DNA of 64,000 nucleotides from Selaginella moellendorffii (GCF_000143415.4 NW_003314286.1:621395-685394); one strand, 5' to 3'; positions 42,549-55,238 are shown, numbered from the stretch's first letter. The notes: generated from the letters alone by a model not told the origin. Program-made: numbers and translations.

Positions 42549-44420
42549 ATGAATCGGTATTTCCCGAGAGTGCTGCTCGCGCGGCAGCGGCGATTGTCCC
42601 TCCTCCAGCAGCACATTCACGCCGCGAGGGCTCCAGCGGTCAGGGATGCCTCCTCGGATAGCTCCTCGGATGAGGAGGCGGAGGATCTTCCACCCAGGGG
42701 TAGCAACAGGAATATTACGAGCGCAAGGAGCGATCTTGCTGTTGTGAATCCCTCCGCGGCGGGCTCGTCGCTGGATCTCCCCGCAGCAGCGGCGGAATCC
42801 AGCCTCGCCGCCGCCGAGAGCTCCGAGAGCTCCAAATCCCTCTCGCTCGTCGCTCGCAACGTCCTCCTGATCGCCAGCGACGAGGACCACGACTGGGCGA
42901 GCAAGGCCGAGTACTTGCAGCCGTGGAGCGGCATGGCCACCGAGGACGACGTGATCCACGTCCTGGAGAACATCAAATCTCCCAAGCTCGCCTCCCGCGT
43001 CTTCAAATGGGCAGCTCGCCAGGAGGATTTCCAGCACACGGTCTTCACCTACAACGCCTATCTCAACGCTCTCGTCAAGGGCGGCCATGGCTCCAAGGCA
43101 CGCAAGATCTTCGACGACATGCTCTACAAGGAGTGCCTCCCAAACATCTACACTTATGGGATCGTTCTCCGCGGCCTCTGCGACGATGCCAAGACCGACG
43201 CGGCGCTGGAGCTCCTTCAGGACATGGAATCCAAGATGCTCACCCCGACCACCTTCATCGTCAACATGCTCGTCAGCTGCCTCTGCAAGAACGGGAAAGT
43301 TGACGCGGCCTACGAGCTCTACAAGCGGCTCAGCGACGAGTGCTCGCTGGACAGGATCTCCTACAACATGCTGACTTACGGGCTGTGCAAGGCGGACCAG
43401 ATCGACCGTGCGCTGGCGGTGTTCGGAGAGATGGAGGAGAATGCCGTGGTTCCATCGCTGCTCACGTACAACGGGCTGCTGTATGGGTACTGCAGAGCCG
43501 GCAGAATGGAGCAAGCGATGACTTTGCTGGAAGAGATGATCGAAGGGAAGAAAGGCAGCGACGTTGTCCCGGACATGTACTCGTACAACACGGTGATCAG
43601 CGGGTTTTGCAAGGCCAGGCAGCTGCCTACCGCGCGGTACGTGCTGCGGAGGATGATCAAGAGTGGATGCAGCCCGAATGTGGTGACCTTCAACACGCTG
43701 CTCGACGGGCTGTGCCTGACCGGGAAGCTGGACGAGGCCAACGCCATGTTTGAGTACATGGTGGAGAGGAACTGCGAGCCGACGGCTGTGACTTACACCG
43801 TGCTCATAACCGGGCACGCCAGAGCTCTCCGCATCGACAAAGCCAACGATTACTTCGTGGACATGCTTCGCCGGGGAGTGGAGCCGAATGTTTACACGTA
43901 CACCGCGCTGATCGGGGGGCTCTGCGACGCCAACAAAGTCGAGGACGCGCTGGAGATCCTGAAGCGGATGTCGAGCACCGGGAGGGAGCCGAATGTGGTT
44001 ACGTACACGAGAGTGATCGGTGCTCTCTGCAAGGGCGGACAGATCGAGCGAGCGACGAAGCTGTTCAATGACGCGATGGGGAGTAGGACGGCCAAGTGCA
44101 AGCCGGACTCGTACGCGTACAGCACGATCGTCTACTGGCTGTGCCGGCAGAGCAAGTTCCTGGAGGCGTACGAGTATTTTCTCCGGATGGTGGAGTCCAA
44201 GCTCGTGGCCAAGCCGCACATATACAAAGCTATGGCGGACGGGCTGGAGCTGGTTCAGGAAACGGAGAAGGTGGAACGCGTCTGCCTGGAAGCAAGTGCT
44301 CACGGCATTGAGCTTCAGCAGAAGGACGCGCCGCAGCCGCTGAATCCACATTTACCACGAAGGAAGGCCAGGAAGGAGGTCTTTCTTCACAAGTGGGAGA
44401 TAACCAAGAGAGCTATGTAG
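42549..44420 (+). CDS. P-class PPR protein, intact
   Basis: Intronless, 623 residues. The Arg-rich, Ser/Ala-rich start (MNRYFPRVLLARQRRLSLLQ) fits a mitochondrial signal, followed by a low-complexity Ser/Glu region to about residue 100. A short helical lead-in (DDVIHVLENIKSPKLASRVF) is followed by about 12 tandem 35-residue P-type motifs, for example PNVVTFNTLLDGLCLTGKLD and PNVYTYTALIGGLCDANKVE. The end is basic (PRRKARKEVFLHKWEITKRA). P-class proteins stabilise, process or help translate organellar RNAs. A shrunken copy lies at 44774-45511. A 638-codon frame on the opposite strand is a by-product of high GC and regular codon phase. Confidence 0.93.
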   Translation: MNRYFPRVLLARQRRLSLLQQHIHAARAPAVRDASSDSSSDEEAEDLPPRGSNRNITSARSDLAVVNPSAAGSSLDLPAAAAESSLAAAESSESSKSLSLVARNVLLIASDEDHDWASKAEYLQPWSGMATEDDVIHVLENIKSPKLASRVFKWAARQEDFQHTVFTYNAYLNALVKGGHGSKARKIFDDMLYKECLPNIYTYGIVLRGLCDDAKTDAALELLQDMESKMLTPTTFIVNMLVSCLCKNGKVDAAYELYKRLSDECSLDRISYNMLTYGLCKADQIDRALAVFGEMEENAVVPSLLTYNGLLYGYCRAGRMEQAMTLLEEMIEGKKGSDVVPDMYSYNTVISGFCKARQLPTARYVLRRMIKSGCSPNVVTFNTLLDGLCLTGKLDEANAMFEYMVERNCEPTAVTYTVLITGHARALRIDKANDYFVDMLRRGVEPNVYTYTALIGGLCDANKVEDALEILKRMSSTGREPNVVTYTRVIGALCKGGQIERATKLFNDAMGSRTAKCKPDSYAYSTIVYWLCRQSKFLEAYEYFLRMVESKLVAKPHIYKAMADGLELVQETEKVERVCLEASAHGIELQQKDAPQPLNPHLPRRKARKEVFLHKWEITKRAM

Positions 44421-44464
44421 CTCCTTTGGTCGAGGTAAGCTATCAATCATTCTCCAGGAGGGGC

Positions 44465-44725
44465 CATGGAGTGCCAGGGACCGGAGCTCAAATTCGCTCC
44501 AAGGGACTGTGCCATGAACAGAGCAGTCGTGAAGGCCTGAAGCCCGACCTCAAGAGGTACCTGTTTTGAGATTTTCACCTCGCTGCTGCGGGACTTAGCG
44601 CATTGTGATTGCGGCACAGATGTGGGTGCGAGTTCTCTCCCGGAGAGAAAACGGTGGTGAAGATGCAACAAGTGCATAGAGGAAGAGACGTGGCCGATCG
44701 AAAAGAATTGAAGCGTTTGGGATTG
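44465..44725 (+). pseudogene. MYB (DUO1-like) gene relic
   Basis: Matches the DUO1-like gene at 45830-46075: ggagctc..attcgctccaa, then the stretch encoding KPDLKR and its GT donor, the intron (gagattttcac ... gcattgtgattgcggca), and the start of exon 2 (gtgggtgc.agttctctccc, ggtggtgaagatgcaa). Most of the R2 repeat before it and all of the protein after it are gone, and small indels break the frame. It follows directly on the intact P-class PPR gene, just as the live MYB gene follows the dead PPR copy. Confidence 0.88.
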
Positions 44726-44773
44726 TCATAGCTATAGTTGATACGGTTTATAAAAGATGACAAGAAGGTTTGA

Positions 44774-45511
44774 TTGCGCGGGAATTTTAGTGTGGATTTC
44801 AAAAGCCCTCAAGCCCTAGGTCTATTTCCCGCGGTGGAGGATCTTGCGAGAGCTTCATTCATCTCCGGTGCCACCGTGCGCCGCCACGACTTCATGGTAG
44901 AGCATCTCCTCCGGCGTTCGTCTCTCTTGGAGATCCCTCTAGTCGCCAGGGCTGTCCGCGGATCACAAGGTCCACCTGCAAATGTACGCCCTCGCTCGAC
45001 CGCCGGAGGAGAGAACATCGTTTTTCATTCGCACTGGTGGCAGCACTGGATCATTCACAGCGGAGGAGCGGCATGGCCTCCCGCGTCTTCAAATGAATTT
45101 CCAGGACGCGGCCTCGCCTTCCTCCTCCATCCAAGATGCTCGCCCCGGCCAACTTCATGCTCGTCGGTCCGCAAGAACGGGAAAGCCCACAAGGGACGAG
45201 TGCTCGCTCAAGTCTTCTACAACAGACTTCCGGGCTGTGCAACTGTAGAGCCCGGGAGAATGGAGCAAGCGGTGGTAGAGGTGATCGAAGGAAAGAAAGG
45301 CAGCGACGTTGTCCCGGACATGTACTCGTACAACACGGTGTTCAGGGGCATGGTACGTGCTGAGGAGGCCGGCGGACGGGGTTGGAGCTCGAGAAGGTGG
45401 AACGCGTCTGCCTCGCAGCGAATGCTCATGGCATTGAGCTATCGCTGCGCTCAATCCACATTTACCACGGAGAAGGTCTTCATGCTTGACGAGATAACGA
45501 AGAGAGCTTGA
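44774..45511 (+). pseudogene. shrunken copy of the P-class PPR gene
   Basis: A 245-codon frame remains open, but it is a patchwork. Pieces of the PPR gene at 42549-44420 are joined by large deletions. The clearest piece is GRMEQA..EVIEGKKGSDVV PDMYSYNTV at about 45255-45345. Others are a piece near 45160-45230 reading in other frames like the third and fourth repeats, and the end EKVFMLDEITKRA resembling KEVFLHKWEITKRAM. No complete PPR motif array is left, so RNA binding is unlikely. The open frame may be chance. Confidence 0.8.
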
Positions 45512-45708
45512 GGTGCGTTTCGAATCACTCTCTCCATACTTGCGTGTTTCGATCGTCTATCCGGATTGACTCGCCCAGGTAACGGTCACTCAAAAAAGTT
45601 TTGGGCCACCTTGTACAAAAGAAGAAATGGCCGTACTGGGAAATCTTGGCAGATGCCCGGAGAGGACGCTGCTCGTTGTTGGTCACGCTTGACGAGCCAA
45701 GAGCAACG

Positions 45709-47159
45709 ATGGTGGTGACCAAAACAATGCAACACCGGCAGGGTGGCGACCAGGTGGTGCTACGGAAGGGCCCGTGGATGCCAGAAGAGGACGAGGTGCT
45801 GCTTGAGTACGTTCGTCAATACGGTCCCAGGGACTGGAGCTCCATTCGCTCCAAGGGACTGTTGCCACGAACCGGGAAATCGTGCAGGCTTCGCTGGGTG
45901 AACAAGCTCAAGCCCGACCTCAAGAGGTACCTGTTTGAGATTTTCACTTCTTCTTTTCCCTCGCTTGTGCGGGACTAATCGCATTGTGATTGCGGCATAG
46001 AAGTGGGTGCAAGTTCTCTCCCGAGGAGGAGAAAATGGTGGTGAAGATGCAATCCAAGCTCGGCAACAAGTGGGCTAAGATCGCTTCGTATCTCCCTGGA
46101 CGCACGGACAACGACGTGAAGAACTTTTGGAGCACCAGGCAAAAGCGTCTGCTGAGAGCCTTGCAGCGTCCGAAGCTGGGGTCCGGCGCGGCCCCTGGAA
46201 GCTGTGAGGCCTCCGCGGCTTCGTCCTCGGACGCGATTTACGAGACTACTGCTGCCAGTGAGCTGACAGCCTTCCAGGTGCGATGTTCAAAAGAAAACTC
46301 TCACAGTTCTTACGCTGATACGCTGAATCAACAGGTTCCTGGAGCAACAGTGCCAACCAACTTTGAGACGGCATTCTACTTTGGAGAAGACGAGCACCAT
46401 GCAGGCTTCGAGGGCGGCAAGATGGAGCCATCGGAGCTTCCAAGTTTCGAGAATGGCGATCTCAGCATGGTGCCGAGGATGGAGCACATTGCAGCAGCTG
46501 GAGACCACCGCTTCTTTCCGGAGTCAGGTTTCTACTTGCCCGAACAACAACGAGACGACAGTGACGATGGTGCCATCGCGGCCCCCGCTTGCTACCAGAG
46601 CTTCCAGGGAGGCTCCGGCGGATCGTCGTCAAGGATCTCCTCCAAGGCTGGAAGCCGACGCTCAAAAGTGATCAAGCGTGAGCAAGCGCGGTATGGTGTG
46701 GAAGAGAACGCGTCGGAAGAAGAGAGCTCCCATCACGATCATCGCCATCACGCCTTGCGCGGCAGCGGCGGTGGAGTTTTTGGCGTCAACTTCCTAGTGG
46801 AGCAGAGCAGCATCGGCGAGGCCAGCAGTGAGTTTGAGTTTCTTCTCCAGCAGGAAAGCCAGCAGCAGTGCTTGCTCGTCCACCACCACGACGAATTCCC
46901 GCTGCCAGGTTTGAGCGGCCATCACGGCCACTGGGACAAGCTTCCGAGCCTGGACTACTCCGCCGAGGTGAAAGGTAACGCCGCCACCGCGAGCATCGCC
47001 ATTAGCAGCAGTAGCAGCTGTAGCAACTCCAAGACGGTGGAAGATTCATGCAGCCCCGACAGTGTTCTTGCCACTGCTCTTCCAGGGGACGTTTTCGACT
47101 GCTTGGAGCCGCTCTGCCCGGCATCGTCCTCCGAGTGGTGGATGACTAGAACAAGCTAG
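45709..47159 (+). CDS. DUO1: R2R3-MYB transcription factor, DUO1-like
   Basis: Two exons, 45709-45926 and about 46004-47159 (or 46001). R2 lies at about residues 18-70 (RKGPWMPEEDEVLLEYVRQY, then GPRDWSSIRSKGLLPRTGKS and CRLRWVNKL). R3 continues into exon 2 (GCKFSPEEEKMVVKMQSKLG, NKWAKIASYLPGRTDNDVKN, FWSTRQKRL). The GPRDWSSIRSKGLL, CRLRWVNKLKP and GCKFS signatures are those of the DUO1 group, which controls sperm-cell gene expression from bryophytes to flowering plants. The C-terminal half is Ser/His-rich and ends with SEWWMTRTS. A 57-base GT..AG segment inside exon 2 (46279-46335) is in frame and could be spliced out or kept. A dead copy lies upstream. Confidence 0.88.
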
Positions 47160-47990
47160 TTCCTTTGTGTTGTTCGTAAGAACTTATCACCATCTTTTTC
47201 TTTGTGAAAGTCATTATTTTCTAAAGATGTACGAGGTTTCTTCTTTAGTTTCTGCCATTCCAAATGTTAAGCATGTACCGTTCGACCTTGTCTCCCTGGG
47301 ACACCAGCCATAAGATGGCGAGCCCCGGGGAGAAGTGCTGGCCTGGAGCCCTCTTCCGCTAAATTACCTTCCGAAAGAGCTCCTCCGGGTGTGAGCGGCA
47401 ACTTCGACGGGCTTGTTCCTAGTGACCACGCAAGCCCAGCTGTTCATCACTTCTCACTTGCTGCTGGACTGCACGCCCTACACTGGAGCCCCAGATTGCG
47501 GGCTTCCATTGCCACTTTCCAGGCGTTCCCAGACTCGAGCTTCCGGGTGGTCTATGCCTCAGAGAATACGTCGATCGCCTTCAACAACTTGAAGCTCCAT
47601 GTCTACGATCATCGCTGTGGTGCGGCAGTAGCGGCAGCCGGGGGAGTGGACACTGGAGCTGGCCCCAGATGGACTTCTACATGGGCCCTATACCCTTCAA
47701 GCTCGGCGAAGTGCCAGGTTTGTGCTCTTTTTTCTTGCCAGAAACCATTTTGTTTTTCTTTGCAGGTGCTGCGGATGTAAACTAGAGACGTTACGTAAGT
47801 TTCCATTCCTTGAAACGAAATAGTACCCCCATATCACTTTCTTCAGAGAGGAGTGTTCTGCCCGGCATCGTCCTCCGACTGCTAGATGCTAGATGCTAGA
47901 ACAAAGCTAGTTTCTTTGTGTTGTTCGTCCATTCGAAGAACTTGTCAAAGTGATTATTCATACAAATAAACACGATAAGAGGTTTCTTCC
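47160..47990 (+). other. spacer with duplicated MYB 3' end
   Basis: At 47855-47998 the last codons and 3' flank of the DUO1-like gene recur (gcccggcatcgtcctccga, then aagctagtttctttgtgttg and gaggtttcttccttagtt), with an ATGCTAG triplication at 47880. Between the copies, 47391-47780 holds a plus-strand frame (FPDSSFRVVYASENTSIAFN then LKLHVYDH) vaguely like an LEA2-type domain and ending at a GT-like site. I cannot confirm it as a gene. Confidence 0.5.
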
Positions 47991-49683
47991 TTAGTTATGA
48001 CTTGCATTTGCGATTCCAACAAGGTTGAGCATGTTTCGCTCTTCCTTGAACCTCTCCAGAATGGTGCCTTTAGGACCCACTGCCACGCCTTTGTCGCCCT
48101 CTTCGCCACCTTTCACCACAATGCCCCAGCACTCTATGACGTCGGGAGTTATGGCTGCTTGGCTCGACAGCGCTGGACTGTTGAATGTCACCGACGGATA
48201 CGTGCTTCCCCGATCGAATGCCGAGTGGATGAACAGCCCAAAGTGGTGAATCTGGCCCCCAAAGCCGATTCCGTTTGGTATGTTGGGAGAAGTGTAGTTT
48301 ATCGCGCACTGTACGTTGGAGAAGTTTGAGAAAAAGCAAAAGAAACGCGAAGAAAGTTTACCCATTGCAAGTTTGAGTTTGAGCCGGATGGCCGATGGAT
48401 AGCCGCTTCTGGGTACAATGTGAACAAAAAGCACTTCATGTCGCCGTAGAATTCGCTGTGCTTTTCCCACGGCTGAGAAGCATAGCCACCGTAAATACAG
48501 CCCTCTTTGTCCTTGATCACCAAGATCGTGCATCCTTTCGAAACACTGGAGATGGATCGTTCACAGAAAAGAATCTCATTGAAGAAAAGGAAAAGAGAGG
48601 AACACTACCTCACACTCTTCAAGAAGGTGTTGAAACTCGCTCCATTCACTGAGCTGTGGTAGAGGAGCATCCAGTCCTCGCACTCTTGCGGTTGTAGCTT
48701 CCCGGCGATGTGCCAAGCGTGTTCTCTTCTCAAAATAATGTTTTGGTTGTCAAGCTTTGGTGGGATCAAGAACTGAGGGACCTGGCGCCCACGGATCACT
48801 GCACTGTAGAAACAGATCTAGCTAGTTATACAGTACAGAAGAAGGAAAACTCAAGAACCTGTTCCTGGAGAATGTAATATGTTCGTGAGAAACTTTTTTG
48901 CTGAGGGCACCAGCTTACACCACCGATGAAACTCTTGAGGGGTCATCAAGAGCTTTCCTTGATCCTCCGTCCATCTCACGGGTTTTAGAAACGCTTGGAC
49001 GCTTGAGTCTGGCAAGCCATCGCCAGTGACGGCGTCCTTGGGGCCAAGAACAGTCTCTAGCATGGAAAGAATCACAGCTTCGACCTCCTCTCTGACAATA
49101 ACAACAAATACATGGTTTCGTTTCTTTGTAATTCCTCAAAACCGAACCTGTCAGCGAGATCGTCGCCATTCAGATCGAGCAGCTTAAACATGAACTCCTC
49201 CACTTCGTCAGGAAAGCCTTTCTCATATTTTGCCTGTGGAAAGGAAAGAAAGAACGAAACTGAGAGTTGAGATGTCGCGAAGCAAACCTTAGCGGTGACG
49301 AAATCTCGATAAGTCATACGCTGGTCTTTCCGGAGCTGAGTAACCAGATCAAAGAGACGAGATCCAAGAGCGCCATGGATTCCGTAGTAAGCCTGCCAAA
49401 GAGAAAAGAGACTCAGTGGGGGAGAGAGAGAGAGAGGATCTTGTGTACCTGGAAGGCTGAAGCGATGATATACTCTCCATTGCTTCGGGACTGCGCAGCA
49501 AGCGAGAGGTAGAGCTTCTTGAGCTGATTCACCTCCGATTCCGAGAACCTCCTGATCAGATCAACGTAGCGCCGATCGCGAAAATGTGAGAGAGTAGCGC
49601 ATCAATGCAGCGCCGATCGGGAAATGCGACACGCACCTGCAAACAAGCTCGAATTCCTCGTCGCGACTCTCACTGTTCCCCAT
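47991..49683 (-). CDS. TLDc-domain protein
   Basis: About eight short exons on the minus strand, the first 49683-49637 and the second 49551-49450. The start gives MGNSESRDEEFELVCRRFSE, an N-myristoylation-type beginning. The N-terminal half is helical with an EF-hand-like acidic stretch (KLLDLNGDDLADR). The C-terminal TLDc domain has HAWHIAGKLQPQECEDWMLL YHSS, SFNTFLKSV, TILVIKDKEGCIYGGYASQP W, KCFLFTLYPE and GIGFGGQIHHFGLFIHSAFD, the canonical order. TLDc proteins are linked to oxidative-stress tolerance and V-ATPase regulation in animals and yeast; plant members are little studied. A telo-box-type aaaccctaa lies next to the start (49688). Confidence 0.85.
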
Positions 49684-49889
49684 CGAAAACCCTAAAACAA
49701 CGTGTCAAAAGAGAAATTGCCACTTCACCACGAAGAACGTTAAGACATTGGAGCAAATCTTTTATAAACAATGGATATAAACTTGCGAGCGATCGATTTA
49801 ATTACAAAAAGTACGTCCTCTTTCTCGATCACGATTTCACGACTTCTTCGTCATGCCTTCTTTCCTCGAGCTGGTCGACGATCGATCAC

Positions 49890-51061
<1,172 letters not shown>

Positions 51062-51410
51062 AGGCCAAAGTTCCTGCTGTGAGCCTCTTCTTCCTCCCTG
51101 CCTTGGAGCTCGAGCTGCTTTGTCCAGGAGTTTGTCAGCTCGGGATTTTTATACCTCCCAAGATGTTTCCAATGCCTACGCGATTTGGTTGGAAGGTTGA
51201 GTAGCTTGTGAACAAGTACATTGTCAACCACCTCCTTATGAACAGCTTTAAGCCAAAGTTTACATTTCTTCAGAATAACTCTTGACGCTTGTCAAGATCA
51301 CTAGTTTGCTGCGTTGGTTGAGAGTGGAGTATTGATAAATCCTAAAAACATTAAAGTAATATTTGTTGTCTATGAACAGCGATAATAAAATTCGCATAAA
51401 CAAAAAACTC

Positions 51411-54400
51411 TTATCTCTTGCGCTTAGTACCACTCCCCTTGCCTTTGCTTGCCGAGGCACTCGGAGTGGTAGCCTTTCCTCTGGTCTGCTTAGTTTTACT
51501 AGCACTACCATTACGCTTAGCTGCAGAAAGATTGTAATATAAGTACGCGTCCTAAGTTTTGGGTAGCTCACCTCCACTGGAATTTTCGCCTACAACATTA
51601 ACTTCATACCCCGCCTTTGCCATCTTCAGTGCATCTGGAGAAAGCCAATCAGAACCATTGAAACTGAAACTCAGAGACAAACCTAGGCCGCTTTCCTTGT
51701 TCTCAACTTCGTCCACTTCCTCGTCAGCTTCGTCTAAAAGCTCCATTAGCACAAACTACGATGTAAAACCTTCCAACGTACCTTCATCCTCTTCTTCTTT
51801 GAGTACTTCATCCCCCTCTGCATCGTCTTCCAGTGTGACAAGTCGAGCCTTCTTCTTCGAAACTTTCTTCTGGCCCGGAAATACAGAAGGCAAGAGGTCG
51901 GCGGTTTTCACACGCCGGGATTGAATACTTTGGGTAAATCCTCTTGTAAGTGCTGCTTTTACTGCTGGAAGAACTCCCTCCAACGGGTCAGGACGCCCCT
52001 GAAACGCCACACTTGAGCACACAGAGTAACTCTCAAGAACATACTACCTCAAACTTAGTGATATCCAGAATCGTGTCCATGTCCCCTTGAGTCAGCGAGT
52101 ATTCCTCCATGACATCAATCACAGCTCGTACTGCATCGCTCTGCAATCGAAACATATATGTTCAACATATAACTCCTATAAGTCATAGCTTTGAACCTTG
52201 TCCATGGTACGTAATGGTTGAGTCAGTTGCGTACTTAAAACTGGGAAATAATCTAGCCGCAAGTCCCTCCTGAAAATCACATGGTTAGAGTCACGTTTTT
52301 TCAAGACAACTAAATACCGAGTAGGCTCGCCAATACGAGAGCAAAGCACGTGCGCGTGAACATCTTCTAGCAAACGGGTTTTCTTGCCAAACGTGGAGTT
52401 TTTACCAAGCCAGCCCCCAAATCTATTGAAGTTTCGTTCCCCCTACAAACAGGTGACTGAGAAACTCCGGTTCAAGTAGCAAAATTCTAATTATGAAATG
52501 ACTGTACCTGAGTAAGCACTTCCCTTTTCCCATGCATAAGGGAAGCACTGCACGATAGAAACTCACATAAAAATCAAAGCAGACAATATTAACATCTACT
52601 TACGGAATGATAGAAGACATGAAAGCACTTGACCGAGAGAGTTGCCATTGCCGAAACCTTCGAATTTGAACATTTAGAATGTCAGCACTCGCTATACTTG
52701 TAGCCGCCTGAGCAAGAAGATCCATACGAGCTGTTCCATTGGCGTCTCGCCCAGCACCAGATGGTACAAAATTTAGATAATTTTCCTGGTTGAACGCAAA
52801 TAATCACAGTCGAGCTTCAGGCAAGAAGCAGTTAGTTACCTGTATAATAAGTGGAACCAAATCCATGTCCGACATTGCCAGGTCTATTCTGTCGTCCATT
52901 TTCAGCCTGCCTCCCTCAAATCCCATTAATCTAACAAGAGAGTAAATGTCAGCCAATGCATAACGAAAACACGACCTACTTGTCAACCGCAGAAAACGGG
53001 CTGATATCTTCGTCTTTCCCACTGGCCACTGCGTACTGTTTGATATCATCATACTTCAAAACACTTTTATGCAAGCTCATGTATTGAAGCTGATTCAGAG
53101 CGAGCCGCATATCCCCGTGGGTGCGTTCTGATAGTTCCTCGAGTGCTATCTGCAGAGGTGACAACCGGTAAGAACTGGAATTGATTTTCAATGGATTACC
53201 GTATCAATGTTTAGCTTTTCTGAACGTGCTATATCTTGGAGTCTTTTAGCCATCTGAAACATGAAGTCAATCAACACTGAATAACAGCAATGCTTTCACA
53301 GTACCTGTTGTTTAGTGGGTTTCCTGTACGACAATAAAAGACAATAGTTGACGAGGCTTTTCAGCTTTTGACTGTAGCGATCATTGCAGATACAGATGAT
53401 CGGAACTTTGCTGGTCTTGATACTTGCAATAAGATCTGCTACTCCACCACGATCACCCGCCGACATGCCGTCAACTTCATCCATAATAAGTACCGATTGT
53501 TTTTGCTTGTTTCCTGCCCTGTAACACGTGCAGAGTTATAATCTTGTAAAGCCCTTTTGATATCGTACCAGCCTCCCAGAGATGCATTGCTAACCATTTC
53601 TTTCACGGCGTTGGACGTAGAGCCTCCTATTCCTCTTACTATTTTAGAATCTGCTTTACCACGACTATCACTTGCATTTACCTGTAAAGAAGAGTAAGGT
53701 CATTGTTAGTTCTGAAGGTCATATCAGAACTATAACAAGACAGACCTCTACAGCTTCATATCCCAGCTCTTCGCATAGAAGCCTAGCAGTTGTAGTTTTT
53801 CCAATGCCAGGTGGCCCGCACAGAAGCACAGCCTTCTTTGCAGCACTGCTGCTGGCGGCCTTCTTACCTTTGGCACTTGCAGCCTGAGCGTTGTTGTTTT
53901 TATCCCAGTCTGAGAGCCAGTCTTTTAGTTGTTTTACCTGCGCCAAGCACGTGAATCAAACCATTGTTCCGAATAAAGAGTTGAGATACTTACAATGGAC
54001 TGATTTGCGATAATATCAGCACTTGTTTTTGGTTTGTGCTTAAAGGGCCACGTTTCTTCTTCAGTCACTCCAGCTCGACTCGACTGCGGCGCTGATGCTA
54101 ATCCTTTTGAAGGTGAGATCTTTGGAGGCGGCTGTTTCTCTTCCACTTTCGGCTTCTTGTCTACGTGCAGTTGCGCACTAGTTCCTGTGAAATACATAAG
54201 AAACGCAAAGAAAACTTATTGCGCACTATATGAAGCAAGTAATTACCTTCTGCTGGGCGCTTCGCAGGTACTTTCGAAGGCGAATCAACCTTTGGTTTTG
54301 ACGCACGAATTTTGTCAAAGAGGCCATCCTCGGTAATAAATGGAGTTCTGCAAAGACGTCTAGCGATGAGTAGCTCAGAAGAGAGATGAAACTCACCCCA

Positions 54401-55238
54401 AGTCATGAGCCTTCTTGGACTTTTGACCCCCTACATCTTCATCCGCAAGTAAGAAACTCTGCAATACCTCAGCTCTATTTCATTAATCTAAGACATCCTC
54501 AAAACGCACCGTTTTCTTGCTGACCGCAGACGTCACTCGACCACCATGTCTCTTGATCAGATCTTCAGCTTCTTCGCGCTCGAGACTGTCCAGTGTTCCA
54601 CTGATAACAAACGTAAGACCAGCCAACGCATTCTCGGCTCCCTCTGGAACTTCCTACATTCTCAAAAGCAATGAATGCCACCACCAAGAAGAAACTAGGC
54701 GAAAGAAGCATGCTTTACCTTCTCTCCTTTGTGTGGAGGCGCCTCTCGAGCACCAAAGTTGAAGTTTCCACGACCACCTCCTCGGCCTCTACCGCCGGCT
54801 GGCTTCTCACCCGCAGCACCCCTCCCTCTCCCTCGTCCACGGCCTCCTTTTGGAGAAACTTCCGCCACGGAATCATCCTTGGATACGTCAGCTTGCGCTG
54901 GCTTCTCACTCACGCTATCGCTCTTTGGTCTACCACGTCCACGGCCCTTGGGAGGGGAGTCCTTCTTCTCATCCTTGGTAGATTGCGCTGGTTCCTCGCT
55001 CACAATCTCCTTTGCTTTACCTCTTCCTCTCTTGCCCTTTGGCGAGATTTCTTCCTTGGCAGCCTCTGCTGGCTTGTCGCTCTTGGCTGCTCTTCCCTTG
55101 GCCGGCACTTTCGCATCGCTCGATTGCTGCTGCTGCTCTTCCGCCTTCTTTTGATGCGGCTTCAAGAGCCACTTCCGGAGATCGCCAGACTGCCAGCACA
55201 CGACGAATCAGAGAGAAAGAGATCGCCTTTCTTACCAT
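51411..55238 (-). CDS. RFC1: replication factor C large subunit RFC1
   Basis: More than 20 short exons. The first coding exon appears to hold only the ATG (55236-55238) before a GTAAG intron; exon 2 begins [15 protein letters not shown], matching the RFC1 N-terminus. Next come Lys/Gly/Arg-rich repeats (KGRGRGRPK), a BRCT domain ([40 protein letters not shown]), and the AAA+ module with Walker [15 protein letters not shown], Walker [17 protein letters not shown], sensor [13 protein letters not shown] and the arginine region [11 protein letters not shown]. The collar domain and a basic C-terminus ([10 protein letters not shown]) follow. It is the large subunit of the clamp loader that puts PCNA on DNA in the nucleus. 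Gene intact as far as seen. Confidence 0.92.

Noticed and set aside
42435-44351. Long minus-strand frame as a gene
   Set aside because: It lies wholly over the P-class PPR gene, has no recognisable domain, and its His/Val/Leu/Arg-rich make-up is what reverse-reading GC-rich PPR codons gives.
46279-46335. Definite intron in the MYB gene
   Set aside because: It has GT and AG ends but is in frame and open, so it cannot be told from coding sequence without transcripts.
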